Assembly (NCBI GenBank): GCA_002689325.1
Contig: NZFP01000022.1
Location: 1 to 37,582, forward strand
Source of the DNA: Rickettsiales bacterium
Lineage (GTDB): Bacteria > Pseudomonadota > Alphaproteobacteria > Methylaequorales > Methylaequoraceae
DNA length: 37,582 nucleotides
Direction: 5' to 3'
A model generated the notes under the pieces. The model saw only the letters and a list, made by a program, of their open reading frames with translations, did no database searches and was not told the origin of the DNA. This document shows, piece by piece, positions 1 through 8,090 of this stretch. A program made the position numbers and the translations under genes. Within the stretch, counting starts at the first letter, position 1, and each line of letters starts with the position of its first letter.

Positions 1-1667
1 CTGAAGAAAAGAAAAAACTAGAAGAGCTTAAACAACAAGAGAAAGCTGAGAAGAAAAGATTGCAAGAAGAAAAGAAAGCAGAAAAAAAAAGAGTAAAAGA
101 AGAAAAGGCATTAAAAAAAGCTGAAGAAAAGAAAAAACTAGAGGAACTTAAACAAAAAAAGAAGGCTGAAAAAGAAAGAAAAAAACAAATTGAAAAATCT
201 CGAAAAGCCGAAAAAGAAAGGCAAATAAAGGAGTCAAAAGAGGCAAAAATACTTTCAGAGAAAAAAAAGAGAGAAGATTTAAAAAAGAAATATTCAGAAC
301 AAGAAAAAATTACAGTCGAAAAAAAGAAAAAAATTGCTGAGGAAATAAAAAAAAAGCAGGAAACAGAGATAAAAAGAATTGAATTAAAAAAACAAAAAAT
401 TGCTGAACAACAAAAACTTAAAAAAGAAAGAGATGAAAGAAAACTATTAGCAAAAAAAGAAGAGGAACAAAGAAAACTAGATGAGAAAAGAAGGATTATT
501 CAAGAGAAAAAACTAAGAGAACAAATAAAAAAAGAACAACAGGAAAAAAGAAAACAAATGAAATTAGAAAAACTAGCTGAGCAAACTAAACTTAAAGAGG
601 AAAGAGAAAGAAGGAAAGAATTAGAGAGACGTCTGATTGAACAAAAAAAAATAGAAGAAAAAAGAAAAATATCTGAAAAAAAAAGAAAAGAAGAGGAAAT
701 AGAGATAAGTAAAGAATTAGAGAGACGATTAATCGAACAGAAAAAAATAGAAGAAAAAAGAAAAATATCTAAAAAAAATGATTTCTTAAAAAAAACATCT
801 AAACAAAAAGATGTTGATCACCGAACATTAGAAAATGAAAAAAAAAAGAAAGAGATTATTGATACCAAAAAGAAAGCTCTTTTGCCAAGCGACAAAGTAA
901 CTCAAATTACAGTTATTAATAAGTCTGGTTTACAATCTAGTCAAATGAAATCAGGCAGAAAAAAGGACAGCATTATCGAGATGAAAAAAGATGTCCAAAT
1001 GGTTAAAAATAATATTGAACAAAAAATAAAAAAGGATGAATTGGCCAAAAAAAGAGAAAAAGAAATCATGGCTAGGAGATTCTCTTACTTTAAAGAATCA
1101 AAAAATGTTCAAAAAATTCAAGAAGATGATACAAAGCTTTTTTATGATGAAAATGTTTTAAAAAAGTCTTTTCTAAAAAAAGATCAAATAATTGAAGATT
1201 TTAAAATGATAGATAACAAAAAAAAGCTTCCTAATAAAAAAAATCAGGATGACAATGCAAATATTAACAATACCCAGAAGAGTTTAGCCGGTGATATGGT
1301 GGCAGCTCTGAGTTCTCCTCAATCTTTAATACAAGTCAAAGAATTTAAATCAAGTGAAAAGAGAGAAATATTAATATTCAGTGAAAATGAGATTGATTTA
1401 GGTTTAAAACAAAAAAAAAGAATTAGGGAATATGTTAATTTAATTATGGATAAACCTGTAAAAATTATTATTGGTTCATCTACCCCCTCAGGAATTAAAA
1501 ATTCACTAGTTGAAAAAAAAAAACAAAAAACAAGAGCACTACTTTTGAGAACTTTTCTCATAAACCATGGAATCTCTCATAATAGAATTTCTATAAAGAT
1601 CGAAAATAAAAGAAATATTTCAAAAAATTGGAAAAATGAGCTAACATTAATTTTTATTGACACTTGA
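1..1667 (+). CDS. Lys/Glu-rich coiled-coil protein with degenerate OmpA-like C-terminus (5' partial)
   Basis: The reading frame is open from base 3 to the TGA at 1665-1667, so the TTG at 60 in the ORF track is only the first possible start in view and the gene begins outside the window. About 400 residues are almost pure K/E/Q/R/I/L, predicting one long charged helix like TolA domain II. The last 100 residues differ: a segment with TRALLLRTFLINHGISHNRI aligns by eye with the OmpA-like pattern of N..LS..RA..V...L...GI...RI, but the usual GHTD is GSST, so peptidoglycan binding may be lost. The stop overlaps the next gene's ATG by 1 nt (TGATGA), placing it in an operon with a MotA/TolQ-like channel and a MotB-like protein. 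I infer a periplasm-spanning or scaffold role in that complex. No family name can be given. Confidence 0.7.
   Translation, partial: EEKKKLEELKQQEKAEKKRLQEEKKAEKKRVKEEKALKKAEEKKKLEELKQKKKAEKERKKQIEKSRKAEKERQIKESKEAKILSEKKKREDLKKKYSEQEKITVEKKKKIAEEIKKKQETEIKRIELKKQKIAEQQKLKKERDERKLLAKKEEEQRKLDEKRRIIQEKKLREQIKKEQQEKRKQMKLEKLAEQTKLKEERERRKELERRLIEQKKIEEKRKISEKKRKEEEIEISKELERRLIEQKKIEEKRKISKKNDFLKKTSKQKDVDHRTLENEKKKKEIIDTKKKALLPSDKVTQITVINKSGLQSSQMKSGRKKDSIIEMKKDVQMVKNNIEQKIKKDELAKKREKEIMARRFSYFKESKNVQKIQEDDTKLFYDENVLKKSFLKKDQIIEDFKMIDNKKKLPNKKNQDDNANINNTQKSLAGDMVAALSSPQSLIQVKEFKSSEKREILIFSENEIDLGLKQKKRIREYVNLIMDKPVKIIIGSSTPSGIKNSLVEKKKQKTRALLLRTFLINHGISHNRISIKIENKRNISKNWKNELTLIFIDT
615..777 (+). 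repeat. Two diverged direct copies of a 96-bp coding repeat
   Basis: Inside the coiled-coil gene, the segment encoding KELERRLIEQKKIEEKRKIS occurs starting at 615 and again at 711, a 96-bp (32-codon) period with a few silent differences. A similar duplication lies near the window start: a stretch at 1-22 recurs exactly at 121-142 (120-bp period). In-frame duplication within the helix explains its length and suggests that length can vary between strains. Confidence 0.6.
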
Positions 1668-2605
1668 TGAAAATTATAGGCAAATATATTCTGCGAATTC
1701 TAATGTTTTTAATATTAGTTTCAGCCACCCTCTTTTTTTATATTGATGATTTAAAAATTTTTTTTTTCACTAATCAAACACTGAATTCAATAATTTTAAT
1801 AGTAATATTTTGTGGAATCATTTATGTTCTACGTCAACTTTTTATTTTAGTTAATGAACTTAATTGGTTGAACCATTTACTGAAAGGAAATAAAACTAAA
1901 CTTAGTGTAAAGTCTCCAAATCTTCTAAAATATTTAGACACATTTCTCAGAGAACAGTCAGGAAGTCTTATTTTTTCTCAATCATCAATGAAATCAATTA
2001 TGGAGAGCCTTGATGGAAGACTTTCTGAAAACAGAGAAATATCAAGATATCTCATTGGTTTATCAGTTTTTTTAGGTTTATTAGGGACGTTCTGGGGACT
2101 TTTAGAAACAATTAACTCAGTTGCAATCACAGTCAAAAGTCTTGATTTTTCAGAAAATACTCAAAAACTTTTCCAAGTTTTAAAGCAAGGGCTAGAGGAG
2201 CCTTTAAGTGGTATGGGTACTGCTTTTAGTTCGTCTTTGTTTGGACTTGGAGGTTCGTTAATTCTTGGCTTTCTTGATATTCAGTCAGGACAGGCACAAA
2301 ATAGATTTTATAACGAAATAGAAGAAAAGTTATCTCAAAAAACAAAGTTTACTCTAATTAATATGGATGAATCTGAAAGAAAAAATTTACCACCTGCTTA
2401 TCTTGAATCTTTAATAGAGGTAACTACAGAAAATCTTAAAAAATCTACATCAGTTATTGATAAACAAAATATTCATCAAGAGTCTATTTCAAAATCAATT
2501 TATGAGGTAAATAAGTTTTTATCAGAAAATATTTCACTTAATAATGACATTAAAGAAGAAATTAAGGTTTTATCAAAAACAATAGCCAATATAAGTAAAA
2601 AATAG
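1667..2605 (+). CDS. MotA/TolQ/ExbB-family proton channel protein
   Basis: Predicted inner-membrane, proton-conducting subunit. Four hydrophobic segments are visible, at about residues 7-28, 34-58, 126-150 and 180-203. The last two contain the family core: GLLGTFWGLLETI, then PLSGMGTAFSSSLFGLGGSLILG. This pattern, followed by a short cytoplasmic tail, matches the MotA/TolQ/ExbB proteins that many alphaproteobacteria encode beside an OmpA-domain protein, rather than a canonical flagellar MotA. The ORF track starts at TTG 1664. I prefer ATG 1667, which overlaps the upstream stop by 1 nt. The downstream MotB-like gene starts on this gene's last base. The three genes are probably translationally coupled and work as one energised envelope complex whose task is unknown. 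Confidence 0.85.
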   Translation: MKIIGKYILRILMFLILVSATLFFYIDDLKIFFFTNQTLNSIILIVIFCGIIYVLRQLFILVNELNWLNHLLKGNKTKLSVKSPNLLKYLDTFLREQSGSLIFSQSSMKSIMESLDGRLSENREISRYLIGLSVFLGLLGTFWGLLETINSVAITVKSLDFSENTQKLFQVLKQGLEEPLSGMGTAFSSSLFGLGGSLILGFLDIQSGQAQNRFYNEIEEKLSQKTKFTLINMDESERKNLPPAYLESLIEVTTENLKKSTSVIDKQNIHQESISKSIYEVNKFLSENISLNNDIKEEIKVLSKTIANISKK

Positions 2606-3669
2606 TGAGGACAACAAGAAAAAATCTTTATGAAGTTAATTATTGGCCAGGATTTGTAGATGTTCTAGGTACACTCTTAATTGTTACCATTTTTACTGTA
2701 TTAATTTCAACTATAACTCAGATTTATTTTAATGACCAATTAGAAGTTAAAAGAGGTGAAATATCAAATCTTGATGATGAAATTAACAATCTAATTAAAC
2801 AACTAGGTGGTGTAACAAAAAAAAAGAATGAAGTTGAGAAAAAGTTTTTAAAATTAGAAAGTCAATTTGAAAATCTTGTGGTTGAGAAAAATTCTCTAAA
2901 CGAAAACTTATCCAAAACTCAATATATTTTAAAAATGAAGAATAAAGAGCTGAACGATCTCGTAAAAGAAAGAAGTAATCTTTTAGAAAATATTCAAAAA
3001 AGAAACGAAAAATTAGAAACACTTTCATTAGAGAATAAAAAGTATGAAGTTGATATGTTTGAAATGAAAAGAAATATTGAAAAATTAAACAAAAGGCTTA
3101 ATGAACTCTCAAGCCTTTTAATTGCTGCTGAGGAAAAGGATAAAACCAATAAAGTTAAAATTGAAAATTTAGGAAAAAAACTTAATCAAGCACTTGCTGG
3201 AAAACTTCAAGAGTTAAGTAAATATCAATCAGAATTTTTTAAAAAAATCAAAGAAGCTCTTGGAGATAGAGAAGACATTATCGTTTCTGGCGATAGGTTT
3301 ATATTTCCCTCAGAGATATTTTTTGAATCTGGCTCTGATTTTATTCAGGAAACTGGTAGAGAAAAACTTTACAATATTGCATTAAGCCTAAAAAAGATTT
3401 CAGAAAAAATTCCGAAAAAAATAGATTGGATCCTCAGAATTGATGGACACACAGACAAAATTCCTATTTACAACGAAAGATTCAAATCAAATTGGCATTT
3501 ATCAAGCTCAAGAGCGATTAACATAGTGAAATTTTTCATAGAACAAGGTATTCCTCCTAACAGACTGGTTGCTGCTGGTTTTGGAGAGTATTCACCGCTA
3601 GTATTAGATGAAAGTGAACTGGCCTATGAAAAGAATAGGAGAATAGAAATTAAATTAACAACAAGATAA
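2605..3669 (+). CDS. MotB-like protein: membrane anchor, coiled coil, OmpA peptidoglycan-binding domain
   Basis: Partner of the preceding channel. Residues 12-36 form a single transmembrane helix that begins WPGFVDVLGTLL; the Asp in FVD is in the place of the proton-accepting Asp of MotB/TolR proteins. Residues 40-215 are a heptad-rich coiled coil. Residues 225-354 are an OmpA-like domain with DGHTDKIPI, the LSSSRAINIVKFF helix and the closing NRRIEIKL, all standard for peptidoglycan binding. The start is a GTG on the last base of the upstream stop (TAGTG). The expected function is to anchor the proton channel to the cell wall. It could be called a flagellar stator, but the long coiled coil and the neighbours favour a non-flagellar envelope machine. 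Confidence 0.87.
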   Translation: MRTTRKNLYEVNYWPGFVDVLGTLLIVTIFTVLISTITQIYFNDQLEVKRGEISNLDDEINNLIKQLGGVTKKKNEVEKKFLKLESQFENLVVEKNSLNENLSKTQYILKMKNKELNDLVKERSNLLENIQKRNEKLETLSLENKKYEVDMFEMKRNIEKLNKRLNELSSLLIAAEEKDKTNKVKIENLGKKLNQALAGKLQELSKYQSEFFKKIKEALGDREDIIVSGDRFIFPSEIFFESGSDFIQETGREKLYNIALSLKKISEKIPKKIDWILRIDGHTDKIPIYNERFKSNWHLSSSRAINIVKFFIEQGIPPNRLVAAGFGEYSPLVLDESELAYEKNRRIEIKLTTR

Positions 3670-3682
3670 ATTAAAGTTCAAA

Positions 3683-5365
3683 TTATTTAGTTAATTGCTT
3701 GCTAGCTAAAATTTGGTAATCGTGAAAATAAAGATGATCTATATTTGTTTTCAAAAAACATCTTATTGCATCCTCAGGGGATTCAACTATTGGTTCTGAA
3801 TCATTAAAGCTTGTATTTAAAATAATAGGAACGCCAGTCTTTTTTTCCCATTTCTTAATAAAGTTGTAGTACCAAAAATTATCATTTTTAGAAACGGTTT
3901 GTAGCCTCGCAGATCCATCAAAATGAACAACTGCAGGTACCAATTTCCTTTTATCTTTTTTCCATTTAATGACATGAGTCATATATGGACTTGAAATATC
4001 TCTTTCAAACCAATCAGTCACCTTTTCTTTTAAAATTGAAGGTGCAAATGGACGAAACCATTGTCTGTGTTTAACTTTTTTATTAATTATTTCTTTCATT
4101 TTTTCATTTCTAGGGTCTGCAATTATACTTCTGTTACCAAGAGCTCTACGTCCTGATTCTGAGCCACCACCAAAAACAGACACAATTTGTTGATCATCAA
4201 GCAGTTTCAAAACTTTTTCATCATCATCTTTGTAGAATGTAATAAAATCTTTAAATTTCTTTAGTGCTTTTTTTATATCATTTTCATTATATTTTCTTCC
4301 AAGATATGGTGTGAAATTGTCCTTCCATTTAATTCTTTTATTACCCAAAATCTGGTGCCAAAGAAATTGAGCAGAACCTATCGCCAAACCACTGTCATAG
4401 GGAACAGGTGGAACATAAACATTTTCAATTTGAGGAAACCAATTCTGAATTTTTCCTATCAAAACTGAATTTAATGCACAACCTCCAGCAACACACAATT
4501 TTTTTGGTTTAAACTTTTTTACAAAAAAATTTAATTCTTCTTTAACTAAATTTTCAGAAGCAATTTGAAGACTTGAGGCAATATCAAATTTTTCTTTCTC
4601 ACTAAATTGCAATTTATTAAATATTCGTTTTGCAGTTTCTTTATAATCAAGGAAGTAACTTTGGATGTCTTTCTTCTTAGTCATCATGTCCATCAATGGT
4701 TCAACATATTTAGTACTATTACTCATAGAAGCCATTGCCATTACAGTCCCAGCTTGATTACCTTTTGGAAAACCAATCGATAAGCCGAAAATTTGTGTAA
4801 CAAAATTCCAACAAACCGCCATATTGAATTTATAAAAATCATAAACTTTTATTTTTTCTATTTTTGTCCCTTCTCCCATATAAATAGTACTTGCGGTAAG
4901 AATATCTTTTTCTTCTAATCCTCCACCATCAATTGTAAGAATAAGTGATTTATCAAAATTGCTTGAAAAAAAAGCATTTGCTGCATGACACATATGATGA
5001 GATAACTCAAAATATTTTCCTTGATTATTATCGATAATTAAATTCATTAAAGATTGAGAATTTGGATCATTGCATTTTGGCCATTTTTTTTTATCCCTTC
5101 CACCAAAATTTCCTAATGTAAAAAATTTAGATTTTTTTTGTAATTCTTTAGAAGAATTTTCAAAAAAAAACTTCAGTCCATCACCGAGCTCCTCTTTTAC
5201 TCTAGTAAACCTCTCAAGTTCCTCGTGAATTAAAGGCTTTCCATTTTTTAATAAACAGTAACTGACGTCATGTCCAGATTGAAAACCTACAATCGTATCC
5301 ATTAAAGTCATTGAAAGATTGAATTTACTTAAACTATCACTTACTGAAGGTAATACAGATAACAA
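3683..5365 (-). CDS. NodU/CmcH-family carbamoyltransferase
   Basis: Transfers a carbamoyl group from carbamoyl phosphate, usually to a hydroxyl of a sugar or secondary metabolite. The substrate cannot be read from sequence. Family motifs in order: GFQSGHDVSYCLL with EELERFTR near the N-terminus; SHHMCHAANAFFSS and LTIDGGG (metal-binding region); CVAGGCALNSVLIGK; VPPVPYDSGLAIGSA; and the C-terminal block SGRRALGNRSIIADPRN, KHRQWFRPFAPSIL, ILNTSFNDSEPIV. About 560 residues is normal. The family usually starts near Met22 (base 5302), but the TTG at 5365 has a GGAG 8 nt upstream, while Met19 and Met22 have none, so I kept the longer form. A sigma-54-like promoter lies just upstream. Confidence 0.88.
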   Translation of the reverse strand: MLSVLPSVSDSLSKFNLSMTLMDTIVGFQSGHDVSYCLLKNGKPLIHEELERFTRVKEELGDGLKFFFENSSKELQKKSKFFTLGNFGGRDKKKWPKCNDPNSQSLMNLIIDNNQGKYFELSHHMCHAANAFFSSNFDKSLILTIDGGGLEEKDILTASTIYMGEGTKIEKIKVYDFYKFNMAVCWNFVTQIFGLSIGFPKGNQAGTVMAMASMSNSTKYVEPLMDMMTKKKDIQSYFLDYKETAKRIFNKLQFSEKEKFDIASSLQIASENLVKEELNFFVKKFKPKKLCVAGGCALNSVLIGKIQNWFPQIENVYVPPVPYDSGLAIGSAQFLWHQILGNKRIKWKDNFTPYLGRKYNENDIKKALKKFKDFITFYKDDDEKVLKLLDDQQIVSVFGGGSESGRRALGNRSIIADPRNEKMKEIINKKVKHRQWFRPFAPSILKEKVTDWFERDISSPYMTHVIKWKKDKRKLVPAVVHFDGSARLQTVSKNDNFWYYNFIKKWEKKTGVPIILNTSFNDSEPIVESPEDAIRCFLKTNIDHLYFHDYQILASKQLTK

Positions 5366-5400
5366 CTTGAAATCTCCAAAATGGGTTTTAATAATAAAAC

Positions 5401-5416
5401 AGCATTATTTATGCCA
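5401..5416 (-). promoter_or_regulatory. Candidate sigma-54 (-24/-12) promoter of the carbamoyltransferase gene
   Basis: Read on the minus strand this is TGGCATAAATAATGCT, with GG and GC at the exact sigma-54 spacing and the same TGGCAT element as the sites upstream of the flagellar genes here. Predicted +1 is near 5390, giving a 25-nt leader that contains the GGAG for the TTG start. The site is also a near-palindrome (GCAT-N5-ATGC), so a repressor site or chance is possible. Confidence 0.5.
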
Positions 5417-5451
5417 AAGTTTTTGAAATTAGGAAATTTCTGAGGAAAAGG

Positions 5452-5748
5452 TTATGATTTTAATAGGCCAAAACGTCTAAGTATTTTCTTTTCCATTTCC
5501 CAAAAATATTTAAACTCTCCAAATATTGTTCCAACAATAATGAGTAAAATTTGATACAAAGGAAAAATAATCAAAATTCTTATTGACCAGTAAAAAAAAT
5601 TTTTCTCTAAATTTTCAGAGAAAAAAAATAAAAGTACATATTTTCCTAAATAAACTGATAACGATCCAGTTATTGCAAAAACAGTAAAGATTAAAATTAA
5701 TCTAGAAAAACTTTCAACTTTAAAAATTTTTTGAATTTTTTTAATCAT
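5452..5748 (-). CDS. Small membrane protein, DUF6787-like
   Basis: A 98-residue protein with two hydrophobic helices, at about residues 15-42 and 51-75, the first containing FAITGSLSVYLGKYVLLFF. The C-terminus is positively charged, with GEFKYFWEMEKKILRRFG. The TGS..G..G turn, the second helix and the G.F.FF.....I.RR ending resemble the DUF6787 family of small membrane proteins, recalled from memory rather than searched. The start overlaps the end of cyaY by 4 nt, so the two are co-transcribed. The carbamoyltransferase follows about 90 nt further on, with its own candidate promoter between. The function is unknown. Confidence 0.55.
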   Translation of the reverse strand: MIKKIQKIFKVESFSRLILIFTVFAITGSLSVYLGKYVLLFFFSENLEKNFFYWSIRILIIFPLYQILLIIVGTIFGEFKYFWEMEKKILRRFGLLKS

Positions 5749-6050
5749 AAAAAAGAAGATAACTCCATATCTAGCTTATCGAATAAATCAATAGAATTAT
5801 CTCTAGTACTAATCCATTGATAATTACTTCCCTCCTCTTTACATTCAAAGTGGTGTGCGCCACTGACAGGTGATGACATCCAGATTTGTTGAGTTGGGTT
5901 ATGTATACTTAATACAAAAGTAGAATTATCAATTTCTATCATTAAATTTTCTCCTTCAAAATCTACATCAAAATCGGGAGATTTTTTTTCAGCAATATTA
6001 AAGATATCATCTAATGTTTTTTTTGCTAAGTTTTGAAAATTATTTATCAC
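5745..6050 (-). CDS. cyaY: Iron donor protein CyaY (bacterial frataxin)
   Basis: Frataxin homologue of 101 residues, the normal bacterial length. It binds iron through acidic residues and modulates Fe-S cluster assembly on IscS/IscU. Visible features are the first helix with spaced acidic residues (LDDIFN, then DFDVDFEGENL), the beta-sheet signature QIWMSSPVSGAHHFE, and the terminal helix LFDKLDMELSSFL. The family pattern is IN.Q.P..QIWLSSP.SG, here IHNPTQQIWMSSPVSG. It is the first gene of its minus-strand unit, overlaps the small membrane protein by 4 nt, and is divergent from rpmE with a 65-bp gap. Confidence 0.9.
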   Translation of the reverse strand: MINNFQNLAKKTLDDIFNIAEKKSPDFDVDFEGENLMIEIDNSTFVLSIHNPTQQIWMSSPVSGAHHFECKEEGSNYQWISTRDNSIDLFDKLDMELSSFL

Positions 6051-6072
6051 TAGTTGTAATTTATGTTAAAGC

Positions 6073-6101
6073 TTGCAAATTTAATCTAATGAATATATAA
6101 A
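6073..6101 (+). promoter_or_regulatory. Candidate housekeeping promoter of rpmE
   Basis: TTGCAA (6073-6078), a 17-bp spacer and TATAAA (6096-6101) match the sigma-70 type pattern. They sit 14 nt upstream of the rpmE start, in the 65-bp gap shared with the divergent cyaY. Predicted +1 is near 6108, leaving a very short leader without an obvious Shine-Dalgarno. Confidence 0.5.
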
Positions 6102-6115
6102 ACGAGTCAAGAATT

Positions 6116-6343
6116 ATGAAAAAAGAAATACATCCAGATTATCATACTATTAAAGTACAACTGACCGATGGAAGCACCTTTGAGACAAGGTCTACATACG
6201 GCAAAAAAGGAGATGTTCTTAAGTTAGACATAGATCCAACATCTCATCCCGCATGGACTGGAGAAGCCTCTAAAATCCTTGATTCCGATGGTCAAGTTGC
6301 AAAATTTCAAAAAAAATTCAAAAACCTTGGTTTCAAAAAATAG
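6116..6343 (+). CDS. rpmE: 50S ribosomal protein L31 (bL31)
   Basis: A 75-residue ribosomal protein. It opens [20 protein letters not shown] and continues with [25 protein letters not shown] and a C-terminal [16 protein letters not shown]. The four zinc-binding cysteines of the C+ form are absent, as in most alphaproteobacterial bL31. It acts in the large subunit at the intersubunit bridge. The quinone oxidoreductase gene starts 6 nt after its stop, so they are probably co-transcribed from the promoter at 6073-6101. Confidence 0.95.
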   Translation: MKKEIHPDYHTIKVQLTDGSTFETRSTYGKKGDVLKLDIDPTSHPAWTGEASKILDSDGQVAKFQKKFKNLGFKK

Positions 6344-6349
6344 TTCTCA

Positions 6350-7324
6350 ATGCTAGCCGTAGATTTTGACGAACCAGGAGGACCTGAGGTACTCAGACTA
6401 ATCGAAACCAGTGTACCAAAAATTAACGAGGACGAAGTTCTCATTAAAGTTAGATCAGCAGGTGTAAATAGACCTGATGTTATTCAAAGACAAGGTAACT
6501 ATCCAGCACCTCACGGGCATTCAAAAATTCTCGGTTTAGAAGTATCGGGTATTATTGAAAAAGTTGGGGATAAAGTAAAAAATTTTTTAGTAGGAGACAA
6601 GGTAGGTGCACTTGTAAATGGAGGAGGATATGCTGAGTTTTGTAAAGCTAACGAAAATTCAGTTTTTCATATACCAAAAAATATCTCTTTTGACGAAGCA
6701 GCCTGTATTCCAGAATGTTTTTTTACAGCTTGGTCAAATATAATAATGAGAGGCGAATTAAAAAAAAAACAAAAAATTCTAATTCATGGTGGAACTAGTG
6801 GTATAGGGATAGCTTCAATACAAATTGCCAAATTATTTGATTCTTACATTTTTACAACTGTAGGAAATAACCAAAAAGTTTCTTTTTGCAAAAAAATTGG
6901 AGTCAACAAAACAATAAACTATAATGAAACTGACTTTTTTGAAGAAATTAAAAATTCAGAAATTAGTAGTGTTGATTTAATCCTCGATTTTATTGGTGGA
7001 GATTATATAAATAAAAATATAAATCTTCTCAATAATGATGGAAAGTTAGTTAACATAGGTTTTCAAAAGGGAGCAAAAACTGAGATAAATTTTATGAAAG
7101 TAATGCTCAAAAGACTAACAATAACTGGCTCAACCTTAAGAATACGGAATAATTCATTCAAGGGTAAAATTTTAAATGATCTTGTAAAATTTGTTTTTCC
7201 TGAAATAGAAAAAGGAAAAATTAAAATTTTTATTGACTCTGTTTATAATTTAGAAGATGTTGTTATTGCTCATAAAAGAATCGATGAAGGCAAACATATA
7301 GGTAAAATAGTTCTTAACATTTAA
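6350..7324 (+). CDS. NAD(P)H:quinone oxidoreductase, zinc-independent MDR superfamily (PIG3-like)
   Basis: A 324-residue medium-chain dehydrogenase/reductase without the zinc-ligand cysteines of alcohol dehydrogenases. The substrate domain carries GVNRPDVIQRQGNYPAP and LGLEVSGIIEKVGD. GGGYAEF and IPECFFTAWSN are typical of the PIG3/TP53I3 branch of quinone oxidoreductases, and GGTSGIG (residues 147-153) is the nucleotide-binding loop. Expected reaction: NADPH-dependent reduction of quinones or related carbonyls in the cytosol. The physiological substrate is unknown. It starts 6 nt after rpmE, and trcR follows 9 nt after its stop. Confidence 0.88.
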   Translation: MLAVDFDEPGGPEVLRLIETSVPKINEDEVLIKVRSAGVNRPDVIQRQGNYPAPHGHSKILGLEVSGIIEKVGDKVKNFLVGDKVGALVNGGGYAEFCKANENSVFHIPKNISFDEAACIPECFFTAWSNIIMRGELKKKQKILIHGGTSGIGIASIQIAKLFDSYIFTTVGNNQKVSFCKKIGVNKTINYNETDFFEEIKNSEISSVDLILDFIGGDYINKNINLLNNDGKLVNIGFQKGAKTEINFMKVMLKRLTITGSTLRIRNNSFKGKILNDLVKFVFPEIEKGKIKIFIDSVYNLEDVVIAHKRIDEGKHIGKIVLNI

Positions 7325-7333
7325 GGAAGAAAT

Positions 7334-7861
7334 ATGAGAAAACCCCTTATGCCCAAAGCAACAGCAAGCTGGTTGATTGAAAATACTTCATTGTCGTTCA
7401 ATCAAATATCCAGTTTTGTTGGGTTACATTTATTAGAGGTACAAGCAATTGCTGACGGTGAAGTTTCAAGTGGAATGCTTCCAAGAAACCCAATTGAAAA
7501 TGGAGAACTCACAAAAGATGAAATTATAAGGTGCGAAAAAAATCAAAATCTTCATTTAAAAATTAAAACCTCAGAAATTCCTCTTCCACAATCAAAAACA
7601 AAGGGTGCCAAATACACCCCCCTATCAAAAAGGGCGGATAAACCAAATGGTATATATTGGTTGGTTAAAAATTTTCCTGACCTTCCTGATGCAAAAATAT
7701 GTAAAGTAATTGGAACTACTAAGAAAACTGTTCAATCCATAAAAGACAGGTCATACTGGAACATTCAAAATTTAAGAGCACAGAACCCCTCAGAACTGGG
7801 ACTATGTTCTAGGGAAGAATTAGAGACAATAATAACAAAACACCAAGAAAAACAGGCCTAG
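7334..7861 (+). CDS. trcR: DUF1013 family protein, TrcR-like cell-cycle transcriptional regulator
   Basis: A 175-residue member of DUF1013, a family essentially confined to alphaproteobacteria and annotated as cell cycle transcriptional regulator TrcR after the Caulobacter protein. Recognisable blocks are PLMPKATASWLIENTSLSFNQISSFVGLHLLEVQAIADGE (family hallmark, shown here in shorter parts: PLMPKATASWLIENT and GLHLLEVQAIADGE), GIYWLVKNFP, and a second helix-turn-helix-like segment DAKICKVIGTTKKTVQSI. Two HTH-like regions imply DNA binding. AGGAAG lies upstream of the ATG. The stop abuts the stop of the convergent DUF465 gene. This gene is one of the better taxonomic markers in the window. 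Confidence 0.85.
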   Translation: MRKPLMPKATASWLIENTSLSFNQISSFVGLHLLEVQAIADGEVSSGMLPRNPIENGELTKDEIIRCEKNQNLHLKIKTSEIPLPQSKTKGAKYTPLSKRADKPNGIYWLVKNFPDLPDAKICKVIGTTKKTVQSIKDRSYWNIQNLRAQNPSELGLCSREELETIITKHQEKQA

Positions 7862-8038
7862 CTATTTATTTAATCTCAGAATTTCGTCCCTAATCTTTAA
7901 CTTCTTCTTTTTAATATCTGTGATGACCAAATCATCAACACTTATACTTTTGTTAACTTGATTTAAAATACTTTCGAAATGTTGGTGTTTAGACATTAAA
8001 GACTCGATTTTTTTTTGTCTTGTTGCAAGCCGACTCAT
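7862..8038 (-). CDS. DUF465/YdcH-family small coiled-coil protein
   Basis: A 58-residue ORF absent from the supplied track. It reads from ATG 8036-8038 to TAG at 7862-7864, directly abutting the trcR stop. The protein begins MSRLATRQKKIESL and contains KHQHFESILN and VDDLVITDIKKKKLKIRDEI. It matches the DUF465/YdcH pattern: H..L...H..L...I, then D......LKK.KL.LKDEI..L. These are short helical hairpins of unknown function. Location next to purE-purK is common in alphaproteobacteria. It is divergent from purE with a 52-bp gap. Confidence 0.8.
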   Translation of the reverse strand: MSRLATRQKKIESLMSKHQHFESILNQVNKSISVDDLVITDIKKKKLKIRDEILRLNK

Positions 8039-8090
8039 AATTTTATGTTATTATCTTTTATAAATTTAATCTACTATTAATTTTGTAATT

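Noticed and set aside
3493-3508. TGGCATTTATCAAGCT, another TGG-N11-GC match
   Set aside because: It lies inside the MotB-like coding region (codons for WHLSSS), lacks TT before GC, and no gene starts downstream on that strand. It shows the chance background for this pattern.
1667-3669. MotA/MotB-like pair as a Zorya (ZorA/ZorB) antiphage system
   Set aside because: No zorC, zorD or zorE-like gene follows, the channel protein lacks the long ZorA tail, and this pair is common in alphaproteobacteria outside defence islands.
3670-3682. Terminator between the convergent MotB-like and carbamoyltransferase genes
   Set aside because: Only 13 bp and no stable hairpin with a T run; no clear intrinsic terminator was seen anywhere in the window.
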